A stretch of DNA of 13,407 nt from Flavobacteriales bacterium UBA4660 (GTDB lineage: Bacteria > Bacteroidota > Bacteroidia > Flavobacteriales_D > Sanyastnellaceae), in NCBI GenBank assembly GCA_002405435.1, contig DHLU01000114.1, positions 1 through 13,407 of the forward strand. The letters run 5' to 3'. The position numbers were made by a program, and so were the translations under genes. The notes under the pieces were generated by a model. The model searched no databases, was not told where the DNA came from, and was given only the letters and a program-made list of their open reading frames with translations. The stretch's first letter is position 1, and the number at the start of each line of letters is the position of its first letter. Shown here in pieces: positions 4,974 through 11,668 of the stretch.

Positions 4974-7358
4974 ATGACACGCAGACATCCGCTCCTTGTG
5001 CCCATGGTTGAGGCCTTTGCCTGGCTAAATTCCGACGGCCGACATTTTCAGATTGTTTCGCAGGTCAGTTTCCTGTGCTATGGCATTGCCGCATTGGGCT
5101 GGGATGCAGATGGCTGGAAATACGCCTGCGCCCTTGCGGGTACGATGACCATGCAGGCATGCGGAATTGCCTTTGCCGGATTGCCGTCGCATGCGCTGAA
5201 GAGCGCCCTGATTACCACACTCGGTATTTCCTTGCTGCTGAAGGCCAACCATCCGTTGTTGTTTCTGTTTGCGGCAGTGCTCGCCATCTCGCAGAAGTTC
5301 GTATTCAGGTACAACGGAAAGCACCTGTGGAATCCGGCCAATTTTGGTATAGTGGTTATCATCATTGCCTCGGGCGAAGCCTGGAGTTCACCCGGCCAGT
5401 GGGGAAGTGGGGCCTTGCTGACCTTCATTATCGGTACCGGTGCACTTGCCGTGCTGGCCCGTGTGAAACGGCTTGACACCGGACTGGCCTTTATCCTCAC
5501 GCTGGCTGCGCTGGAATACACACGCACGGTGCTCTACCTCGGCTGGGGGCATGATGTGCTCTTGCACAAACTCTCGAGCGGTTCGCTCTGGCTGTTTAGC
5601 TTCTTTATGATTACAGATCCCATGACATCGCCTGACCACAAATGGGTCAGAAGGGCCTGGGCAGCGGCAGTGGCGCTCGCGGCTTTTTACCTGGGCAATT
5701 TCCACTTTGTCAATGCAGCGCCTTTCTGGGTACTCTTTGTGGCTACCCCGCTGGTGCCCTTGCTCGACAAGCTTGTGCGCTCAGCCCGCTTTCAATGGAT
5801 ACCCCGGCCTGAGAACCTGCACCCGCCGGTACCGGCTTTTTCCTCGCATACTAATCCCGTTATACATAGCACTATGAAAAATCCATGCATCGCCATCATG
5901 GCGACCCTGCTGTTGCTCGGAGTTTCCCTGCAATCCAGCGCTTTTTGCGGCTTTTATGTGGCCAAAGCCGAAGCCAAATTGTTTAACAATAAATCAGAAG
6001 TCATCCTTGTGCGCGACGGTATCCACACGGTCATTACCATGAGCAACGATTTTCAGGGCCCTGTAAGGGATTTTGCCATGGTCATTCCGGTCCCTGTAGT
6101 CATCAAGAAGGAAAACATCAAGGTGGTTGACCGGAGGGTTTTTGACGCCCTCGATGCCTACAGTGCTCCGCGGCTGGTGGAATATTATGATGAAAACCCC
6201 TGCCAGGCGCAACAGCTGAGGAGTTACGCTCTGCACATGGAGTTGGCCACCTCAATGGAGTTCGCTGGTGTAGATGAATCAGACGCCGTTAAATTCGGTG
6301 TGACGGTTGAAGCCAGTTACACCATCGGAGAATATGACATCCTCGTCCTTTCGGCGACGGAAAGCACGGGGTTGAAAGATTGGCTGCTGCTGAATGGGTA
6401 TAAGATTCCCGAGTCGGCGGCTCAGGTGCTGGATCCTTACATCAGGAGCAACACAAAATTTTTCGTAGCCAAGGTGAACCTCGATACTGTGTCAGGTACG
6501 GGATTCGACTACCTGCGTCCCATCCAGTTGTCTTTTGATCATGAAAAATTCATGCTGCCCATCCGTCTCGGTATGGCCAACAGCCAGGGTGAGCAAGACC
6601 TGATTGTTTACGGATTTACGCGCACAGGACGTATAGAGTGCACGAATTACCGCACAGTTAAGGCGCCAACCGACCGCAATATTCCGCTTCATGTGCGCGA
6701 AAATTTCGGTCCGTTTTACCGCGACCTTTTCAATAAGGCCTACCAGCGGGAAGGAAGGAATGCGGTGTTTTTGGAATACGCGTGGAATGTATCGCCATTT
6801 ACTCCGGTGAAGTGTGATCCCTGCGTTGGTGACCCTCCCTATAATCAGGATTTTGTCGATGCCGGTCTTTCCTGGCTTAATGGTGACAGCCAGAACCCGT
6901 CAATCTTTTTTACCCGCCTGCATGTGCGATACGGCAGGACAGGATTTCCGGCTGACCTTCAGTTTCAGGTGACGCCCAATACAGAAAATTTTCAGTGCCG
7001 ATACATCATCACCCATCCGGCCAGCGGTGACTTTACCTGTCAGGAGGGGCAAGATTACCTCGAGCGTTTGTATTACCGGAAAAAGAAGGAGGTTGACGAG
7101 TACTACGCACTGACGGGCAAGGCAGACGCCCAAGGGCCTGCTTACATGGGACAGCATATGGAGCAATTGAAGAAAAAGCCGGAAGGATACCGCGAGGTAC
7201 GGCGTCAGGAAATCGGTTTTGTTCCCATAACGGATTCCGGCGGCTCCGGTCACGGACCCTGGCTGGCGTTGGCTGCCCTGCTGTGCGCCGCTGCAGTGCT
7301 TTATCTGTCGCATACGCGGTTAATCAGCCGAAACGGACCCGCGGTGGTTGTTCGGTGA
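4974..7358 (+). CDS. RnfD/NqrB-like membrane module fused in frame to DUF2330
   Basis: One uninterrupted 794-codon frame holds two modules. Residues 1 to about 285 are polytopic and match the RnfD/NqrB-like family, with FRYNGKHLWNPANFG (NPA-type turn) and FFMITDPMTSP (the conserved DP(V/M)TSP signature). A soluble, proline-rich linker follows. From residue 301 (codon at 5874) the sequence is a DUF2330 protein that keeps its own signal peptide (MKNPCIAIMATLLLLG ... SSAFCGFY) and several cysteines, including CDPC. It ends in GGSG, one hydrophobic helix and a basic tail. The start is ATG 4974; an in-frame TTG at 4944 falls inside an inverted repeat and is less likely. The Rnf module lacks the SGAT flavin-attachment motif, so electron transfer is unproven; the function of DUF2330 is unknown. 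This may be two separate genes joined by loss of a stop. Confidence 0.75.
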   Translation: MTRRHPLLVPMVEAFAWLNSDGRHFQIVSQVSFLCYGIAALGWDADGWKYACALAGTMTMQACGIAFAGLPSHALKSALITTLGISLLLKANHPLLFLFAAVLAISQKFVFRYNGKHLWNPANFGIVVIIIASGEAWSSPGQWGSGALLTFIIGTGALAVLARVKRLDTGLAFILTLAALEYTRTVLYLGWGHDVLLHKLSSGSLWLFSFFMITDPMTSPDHKWVRRAWAAAVALAAFYLGNFHFVNAAPFWVLFVATPLVPLLDKLVRSARFQWIPRPENLHPPVPAFSSHTNPVIHSTMKNPCIAIMATLLLLGVSLQSSAFCGFYVAKAEAKLFNNKSEVILVRDGIHTVITMSNDFQGPVRDFAMVIPVPVVIKKENIKVVDRRVFDALDAYSAPRLVEYYDENPCQAQQLRSYALHMELATSMEFAGVDESDAVKFGVTVEASYTIGEYDILVLSATESTGLKDWLLLNGYKIPESAAQVLDPYIRSNTKFFVAKVNLDTVSGTGFDYLRPIQLSFDHEKFMLPIRLGMANSQGEQDLIVYGFTRTGRIECTNYRTVKAPTDRNIPLHVRENFGPFYRDLFNKAYQREGRNAVFLEYAWNVSPFTPVKCDPCVGDPPYNQDFVDAGLSWLNGDSQNPSIFFTRLHVRYGRTGFPADLQFQVTPNTENFQCRYIITHPASGDFTCQEGQDYLERLYYRKKKEVDEYYALTGKADAQGPAYMGQHMEQLKKKPEGYREVRRQEIGFVPITDSGGSGHGPWLALAALLCAAAVLYLSHTRLISRNGPAVVVR
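5874..7358 (+). other. Possible independent DUF2330 gene inside the fused frame
   Basis: The codon at 5874 starts a complete 494-residue DUF2330 protein with its own signal peptide, followed by FCGFYVAKAEAKLF, a region typical of the mature N-terminus of the family. The start context ACTATGAAAA is identical to that of arsC (737) and the M1 peptidase (2433) in this window, which supports use as a real start. If so, an exported protein anchored by the C-terminal helix (about residues 461-479 of this product) would be made apart from the membrane module. Upstream, in another frame, stops occur at 5810, 5852 and 5867, as expected of a former intergenic gap. Confidence 0.55.
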
Positions 7359-7384
7359 GGGCAGGCGGGGTGGAGAATAGGTGT

Positions 7385-7408
7385 GGGGCCGGTAGCATGA
7401 CCGGCCCC
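7385..7408. terminator. Strong GC-rich hairpin after the RnfD/DUF2330 gene
   Basis: GGGGCCGGT (7385-7393) pairs perfectly with ACCGGCCCC (7400-7408) around a six-base loop. It begins 27 bases after the stop at 7358. A second small hairpin, GTTTC-AGT-GAAAC, follows at 7413-7425. The first stem is strong enough to end transcription although no T-run follows it. It is the best terminator candidate in the window. Confidence 0.6.
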
Positions 7409-7446
7409 TGCAGTTTCAGTGAAACCTCACTATTCACAAAAGGAAA

Positions 7447-7486
7447 AGGCACAGCGTGCAAGTTCTCTGCCTTGATTGCTGTGCCT
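7447..7486. repeat. Nine-base inverted repeat in the gap at 7359-7599
   Basis: AGGCACAGC (7447-7455) is the exact complement of GCTGTGCCT (7478-7486), separated by 22 bases. It lies between the strong hairpin at 7385-7408 and the promoter box at 7552-7559. The spacing suits an operator with two half-sites or a long-loop RNA hairpin. No open frame explains it. Confidence 0.4.
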
Positions 7487-7551
7487 CCCGTTGTTCAGTT
7501 TAACGAAAGTTCTACGCAGGCATGCCGGCGCAGGTTACAGGCAGAACGCGT

Positions 7552-7559
7552 TATTTTTG
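7552..7559 (+). promoter_or_regulatory. Perfect TAnnTTTG -7 box upstream of a lipoprotein gene
   Basis: TATTTTTG matches the Bacteroidota -7 consensus TAnnTTTG exactly and lies 40 bases before the ATG at 7600. No good TTG occurs at the usual distance upstream, so the -33 element is weak or absent. A promoter here would drive the lipoprotein as its own unit. Confidence 0.45.
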
Positions 7560-7599
7560 CGAAAGAGGTCCTGTCTATGGCGGGACAGTCTTACACTAT

Positions 7600-8331
7600 A
7601 TGAGAAACCTTTCGATTCTTTTATTTTGGACGCTGGTGCTGACCATACCCGGCTGTCAATGCGCCGACCGGTCAGCAAAAACCGAAAACAAGCCTCAGGC
7701 CGGGGCCAACAACCTTGCCGGCCGTGAGCAACCTCCTGCGCAGCCGGGCGTTCCCAATCCCGTGCCGGCAACCATCACCGCATCTGGTGCCATGGAACTT
7801 TCGGAGGAAATGCGCCAAAACCTGCTCCAAAACTTTACCACTCACCTGGAGGCCCAGAATTCAGGGGATTTCAAAACCCATGTCTCCTATTTCTACCAGC
7901 CTATGCTCGACCGTGTCAATAAAGATTCGCTCGAGTTGTATATGGGCAAGTTTTATAAACTCGGTTGCCGAAATAACATGATAGGGTATGAGGTTGACAA
8001 AATATCGCCCATCGTGGAAACCGACTCCACGTATGTAGTGATGCTCAGGGCCAAGGTTAAACTCGACGTGGTTTTTGACCCCAAGTTCGACAAGGCCGGA
8101 CGCGGAACACCAGAAGACTGGGGCGGAATGGTCCGTGACCAGTATCCCACGGCTGTATATGATGCCCCTAACAGGACCTACCACATTGAGGAAAAGATGA
8201 AGTACTACTGCCTCACCGCAAAAGATACACTGGACTTCCGTTTTCTGGTGCACGCTTACTACAATGACAAGCGGCTGGCCAACCTGCTCGACTACGATAC
8301 CTTCTACCAGTTGCGGGTCTACGAAAAATAG
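7600..8331 (+). CDS. Predicted lipoprotein of unknown function
   Basis: The product has 243 residues. A hydrophobic leader (RNLSILLFWTLVLTIPGC) ends in a lipobox-like IPGC with C19 as the modified cysteine; the proline at -2 is slightly unusual. Residues 20 to about 66 are a disordered, Pro/Asn/Gln-rich spacer. The rest is a compact domain starting MELSEEMRQNLLQNFTTHLEAQNSGDF, a helix pattern that recalls NTF2-like (SnoaL) folds, followed by alternating strands with many aromatic residues. No catalytic motif is recognised. No acidic cluster follows the cysteine, so the known surface-export signal of Bacteroidota is not apparent. ATG 7600 is chosen because it places the leader at the N-terminus; an in-frame start 78 bases upstream would add non-signal sequence. 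The gene faces another lipoprotein gene tail to tail, 26 bases apart. Confidence 0.75.
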   Translation: MRNLSILLFWTLVLTIPGCQCADRSAKTENKPQAGANNLAGREQPPAQPGVPNPVPATITASGAMELSEEMRQNLLQNFTTHLEAQNSGDFKTHVSYFYQPMLDRVNKDSLELYMGKFYKLGCRNNMIGYEVDKISPIVETDSTYVVMLRAKVKLDVVFDPKFDKAGRGTPEDWGGMVRDQYPTAVYDAPNRTYHIEEKMKYYCLTAKDTLDFRFLVHAYYNDKRLANLLDYDTFYQLRVYEK

Positions 8332-8353
8332 CGGCGATGGGTGAGCGCCCTCT

Positions 8354-8378
8354 GCCTCTAACGACCGTTGGGAGAGGC
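8354..8378. terminator. Hairpin between convergent lipoprotein genes
   Basis: GCCTCT (8354-8359) pairs with AGAGGC (8373-8378); AACG (8360-8363) with CGTT (8366-8369) can extend the stem after a small asymmetric bulge. It overlaps the stop of the minus-strand gene and could stop transcription from both sides. There is no T-run on either side, so confidence is low. Confidence 0.35.
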
Positions 8379-9068
8379 TGTGTCGCGGTATACGCGCATG
8401 GCGTTGTCAATGAGAACTTTCATCTCTGGCCAATCGACGGTCTTGCCGGCGAAATTTCCAGCAAAAGTTTCGGGCGGAACAGGAGCAAATTCCACAGAAG
8501 TGGCGCGCATACGGGTGCGGATACCAAACTGCTCGATGTCGTATGCCATCAACACTTCGTCAATGCCAAAGAACTGGGTGTACCAGTTGGGTGTGCCGAG
8601 ATCAAACTCGCTGGTGTGCAACAATTCAATCGCCGGCAGGGAGTCGGTTTCAAAATGCGCTATGGTTCTTTTACAGTTAAAACCTGCTACCATTTCTGTC
8701 TCATCCGTCGCCTCGAGGCGCACGACAGGAAAATCGCGTACCATGGCGGCAACACGCGCACTGTCCATCATCATCACGTAGGTGCTGTCGAAGTGCTTAA
8801 ACAAGTACTTGATTGACCGGGCCTTGTTGTCAGAGATGATTTCTGTCCGGCCAATACCCTGGGAAGTCTCGATGGTTGTGCGTGTCTTGTGACCATCAAA
8901 TTCCACCACCATCTCTTTGGGAAAGAAATAGGTGAGGAAGTTCTCCTTGACAAAAGGAAGTTCAACAGAATAGCGAATCGTTCCGGAGCGCCTGTCGGTG
9001 TTGCTGGGTGTATCACAACCGGCAAGCAGGGTGAGTCCGAGCAGGAAGGGTATATAGTCAATCTTCAA
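8358..9068 (-). CDS. Predicted lipoprotein, possibly DUF4412/GLPGLI-like
   Basis: This 236-residue protein has a lipoprotein leader (KIDYIPFLLGLTLLAGC) with a canonical LLAGC lipobox, C18. The start is a TTG; no ATG is present before the leader, and the next ATG would remove the signal, so TTG is accepted. After a short polar spacer the mature part reads as repeated beta strands: RYSVELPF, EMVVEFDGHKTRTTIE, TEIISDNKARSIKYLF, STYVMMMDSA, then ETEMVAGFNCKRTIAHF. The sequence (DG..R), (IID/ISDN..K), (D...), (T..VAGF.CK) resembles, by memory, DUF4412 and GLPGLI-type Bacteroidota envelope proteins, but I would not assign a function. It is transcribed divergently from the CtlX-type hydrolase, from which it is 97 bases away. 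Confidence 0.7.
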   Translation of the reverse strand: MKIDYIPFLLGLTLLAGCDTPSNTDRRSGTIRYSVELPFVKENFLTYFFPKEMVVEFDGHKTRTTIETSQGIGRTEIISDNKARSIKYLFKHFDSTYVMMMDSARVAAMVRDFPVVRLEATDETEMVAGFNCKRTIAHFETDSLPAIELLHTSEFDLGTPNWYTQFFGIDEVLMAYDIEQFGIRTRMRATSVEFAPVPPETFAGNFAGKTVDWPEMKVLIDNAMRVYRDTASPNGR

Positions 9069-9165
9069 AATTCGTACGGCTTGAGGGCTAAAGTAATCCG
9101 CCCGCTGCGCTTGGCCCGCTTCGCTGCGCGAAAATCGTTACCATTGCATTGTTGATAAGCCCCCG

Positions 9166-10095
9166 ATGAATGCCTGGCCCGCCCGTTCCGTTTTGTTGGT
9201 ACAACCCGCTTGTTTCCGCAACAATGAGCAAACCTCAGGAAACAACCGTTTTCAGCGCCCCGCCGCGTTGCAGCCGGTTCAGGAGGCGGCGCTGGCTGAA
9301 TTTAACGGGCTGGTGAGCGCCCTTCAGGGGCATGGTGTGCACACCGTAGTGGTAGCCGATAAAGCCGAACATGATACACCCGACAGCCTTTTTCCCAATA
9401 ACTGGCTCAGCACCCACGAGGACGGCACAGCGGTATTGTATCCCATGTATGCACCTAACCGCAGAAGGGAACGACGGCCCGAGGTGCTCGAGGCCCTTCG
9501 GTCAGACGGATTTCAGGTCCAGCGCATCCTCGATGTAAGCCCGGAAGAATCTAAAGGCATCTACCTCGAAGGTACCGGTAGCCTTGTACTCGACCGTTCG
9601 ACCCGCATCGCCTATATGGCGGTCTCTGAAAGGAGCAGTGCGGAGCTCGCATTCCGCTGGGCCGCTGAAATGAATTATACGCCGGTGGTTTTCCATGCTT
9701 TTCATCGTGTCGGTCATGCCGATTTCCCGGTGTACCATACCAATGTAATGCTCGCCGCGGGCAGCACGCTGAATATACTCTGTGCGTCGGCGATTCGGGA
9801 CGAAGCGGAGCGAAAAAGCGTCACGCAGTCATTGCTCCAAACCGGCAGGCCGCTGGTGACCATCGACGAGGGGCAAATGAATGCCTTTGCCGGTAACATG
9901 ATCGAATTATGCGACAAGCAAGGACGGAACTTATTGTTTATGTCTTCCGCCGCACGCAACGCGCTTAGCCCCGCACAACTTGACCGAATCAGTTCACTCA
10001 TACCTGTAGTGGACGTTCCGCTTGCTGTAATTGAAGCCGAGGGCGGAGGAAGCCTGCGGTGTATGATTGCCGAAATCTTCCTGCCCCGTCGCTGA
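9166..10095 (+). CDS. ctlX: CtlX-type hydrolase of the amidinotransferase/arginine deiminase fold
   Basis: This 309-residue cytosolic protein has the fivefold pseudo-symmetric amidinotransferase fold shared with arginine deiminase and dimethylarginine hydrolase. Visible signatures are PACFRNNEQTSGNNRFQ near the N-terminus (14-30), PDSLFPNNW (72-80, D73 contacting the substrate), YLEGTGSLVLD (133-143, E135), FPVYHTNVM with catalytic H191, and EGGGSLRCMIAE with the nucleophile C299 near the end. The whole layout matches the family that current annotation pipelines call citrulline utilisation hydrolase CtlX. Action on a guanidino or ureido group, via a covalent thiol adduct, is well supported; citrulline as substrate is taken from the family name. 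No arginine or citrulline pathway genes lie next to it. The start is the only ATG that precedes the first strand, and no ribosome site is visible. Confidence 0.87.
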   Translation: MNAWPARSVLLVQPACFRNNEQTSGNNRFQRPAALQPVQEAALAEFNGLVSALQGHGVHTVVVADKAEHDTPDSLFPNNWLSTHEDGTAVLYPMYAPNRRRERRPEVLEALRSDGFQVQRILDVSPEESKGIYLEGTGSLVLDRSTRIAYMAVSERSSAELAFRWAAEMNYTPVVFHAFHRVGHADFPVYHTNVMLAAGSTLNILCASAIRDEAERKSVTQSLLQTGRPLVTIDEGQMNAFAGNMIELCDKQGRNLLFMSSAARNALSPAQLDRISSLIPVVDVPLAVIEAEGGGSLRCMIAEIFLPRR

Positions 10096-10322
10096 CGATC
10101 GCTTCACACACGCTCCGTTTGATCGCCTGTTCAATTTATTGTTAAGGTTGGTGTATCAAGCTATCAACGGTCAAGGGGTTGAAAACTCTCCGTTAATGAG
10201 CTTCGCATTTTGCCTTTTACTTATACATTCACATCTGACAATACTGCTTCAGCCCCGCGCCAAACGTGGCCGCCAAAAGAGAAGGCGGAGGCGACTATCA
10301 CTAACCCTAAGCAATTCCAAGC
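10096..10322. other. Intergenic region before phoH
   Basis: This 227-base gap contains no supported gene. A TTG at 10179-10181 and TTTG at 10209-10212 are roughly spaced like promoter elements, but the TA of the -7 box is missing. The 3' part is AT-moderate, with no strong hairpin. Confidence 0.3.
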
Positions 10323-11663
10323 ATGGCAGAAAAGAAGAAGAGCAGAAAGATCTTTGTCCTTGACACATCAGTCCTTCTGCATGACCACAACAGCATCAAC
10401 AGTTTTGAAGATAACTATGTCGCCATACCTATCACGGTATTGGAGGAACTGGATAAATTCAAGGTAGGTAATGAGACCAAAAATTTTGAGGCACGTGAAT
10501 CTATCCGGATCATCGACCGGTTGTCGCAGGAACATACTCTTCAGGACTGGATTCCGCTCGACAATGGTATGGGCGGACATCTGCGCATTATCCTGCGAAC
10601 AGGTGTAGAGGAGGGGTATGATGCCGGGGTTGTATTTGACTCGTTGAAGAACGACCACAAGATTCTCAATGCAGCGATTGCGCTGCAGCGGGAGGAAAAA
10701 CGCAGCAAGGTGGTGCTTGTTACCAAAGACATTAACCTGCGCCTCAAGGCCAAGGCCCTCGAATTGCCCGCCGAAGATTTCAAGACCGGAAAGGTCAAGG
10801 ATAGCCTCATGATGTACAGCGGGCGCAGCACGATTGAAGGTGTTGACTCAGAGTTTATACGCGGGCTTTACCAGGAAGGGGAGTCGAAGTCAATTACTGT
10901 ATTGGGTAAGGAGAATCCGGCTAACCACTTTTATGTACTCAAAAACTGCTCTTCTTCGGCACTGGCCTGGTACTGTGGAAAGGAAAAGGCCATTCAGCGG
11001 GTTGATAAAGTGTATGCCAGCGGCATAAAACCCAAAAATGCCGAACAGGCCTTCGCGCTGCACGCCATTCTCAATCCGAATATCCGCCTTGTAACCATCA
11101 GCGGCGTAGCCGGCACAGGTAAAACCCTGTTGGCGCTGGCGGGCTCCCTGGAGATGCGCAACCAGTTTGAACAGATTATCCTTGCACGCCCCATTGTGCC
11201 GCTTTCCAACAAGGAAATCGGATACCTGCCGGGCGATGCCGAAGAGAAGGTCAATCCGTATATGCAGCCCCTGTGGGATAACCTCAATTTCATCAAAAAC
11301 CAGTTCAGCGAAAACGAGCGCAGACGAAAAGTGATTGATGACATGCTGCAGCAGGGCAAGATCACCATCTGTCCGCTCGCCTTTATCAGGGGCCGCTCAC
11401 TTTCCAATTGTATCTTCATTGTAGATGAAGCACAGAACCTCACGCCCCATGAAGTGAAGACCATCATCACGCGCGCAGGAGAAAACACCAAGGTTATCCT
11501 GACGGGTGACGTACGCCAGATTGATACGCCCTACCTCGATGAACAAAGCAACGGACTCAGTTACGTCATCGAGCGGCTCAAGGGACATGAACTATACAGC
11601 CATGTGACCCTTGAGAAAGGGGAGCGGTCGGAACTGGCCAACCTGGCCAACGACATGCTTTAG
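10323..11663 (+). CDS. PIN-PhoH protein (PhoH2-like RNA nuclease/ATPase)
   Basis: The 446-residue product joins an N-terminal PIN ribonuclease domain to a C-terminal PhoH ATPase. PIN residues 1-150 show the acidic set D14 (FVLDTS), E41 or E42 (VLEELDKF), D111 (KNDHKI) and D136 (VTKDINLR). The linker and beta region lead to the Walker A loop GVAGTGKT (261-268), Walker B IFIVDEAQN (364-372), a sensor TGDVRQID (394-401) and the C-terminal KGERSEL. This layout equals PhoH2 proteins, in which mycobacterial members unwind and cut RNA. It is intact, with all key residues present. The role is probably in RNA turnover or a stress response; no antitoxin-like gene precedes it. A gap of 227 bases separates it from ctlX, so it has its own promoter, although no good TAnnTTTG box is obvious. 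Confidence 0.92.
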   Translation: MAEKKKSRKIFVLDTSVLLHDHNSINSFEDNYVAIPITVLEELDKFKVGNETKNFEARESIRIIDRLSQEHTLQDWIPLDNGMGGHLRIILRTGVEEGYDAGVVFDSLKNDHKILNAAIALQREEKRSKVVLVTKDINLRLKAKALELPAEDFKTGKVKDSLMMYSGRSTIEGVDSEFIRGLYQEGESKSITVLGKENPANHFYVLKNCSSSALAWYCGKEKAIQRVDKVYASGIKPKNAEQAFALHAILNPNIRLVTISGVAGTGKTLLALAGSLEMRNQFEQIILARPIVPLSNKEIGYLPGDAEEKVNPYMQPLWDNLNFIKNQFSENERRRKVIDDMLQQGKITICPLAFIRGRSLSNCIFIVDEAQNLTPHEVKTIITRAGENTKVILTGDVRQIDTPYLDEQSNGLSYVIERLKGHELYSHVTLEKGERSELANLANDML

Positions 11664-11668
11664 GTTTA

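Noticed and set aside
9103..9129. Direct repeat of CGCTGCGC upstream of ctlX
   Set aside because: Two copies of an 8-base GC-rich word 19 bases apart are weak evidence for an operator.
9139..9146. TACCATTG as a -7 box for ctlX
   Set aside because: One mismatch and no TTG at the proper distance, the nearest being 25 bases away.
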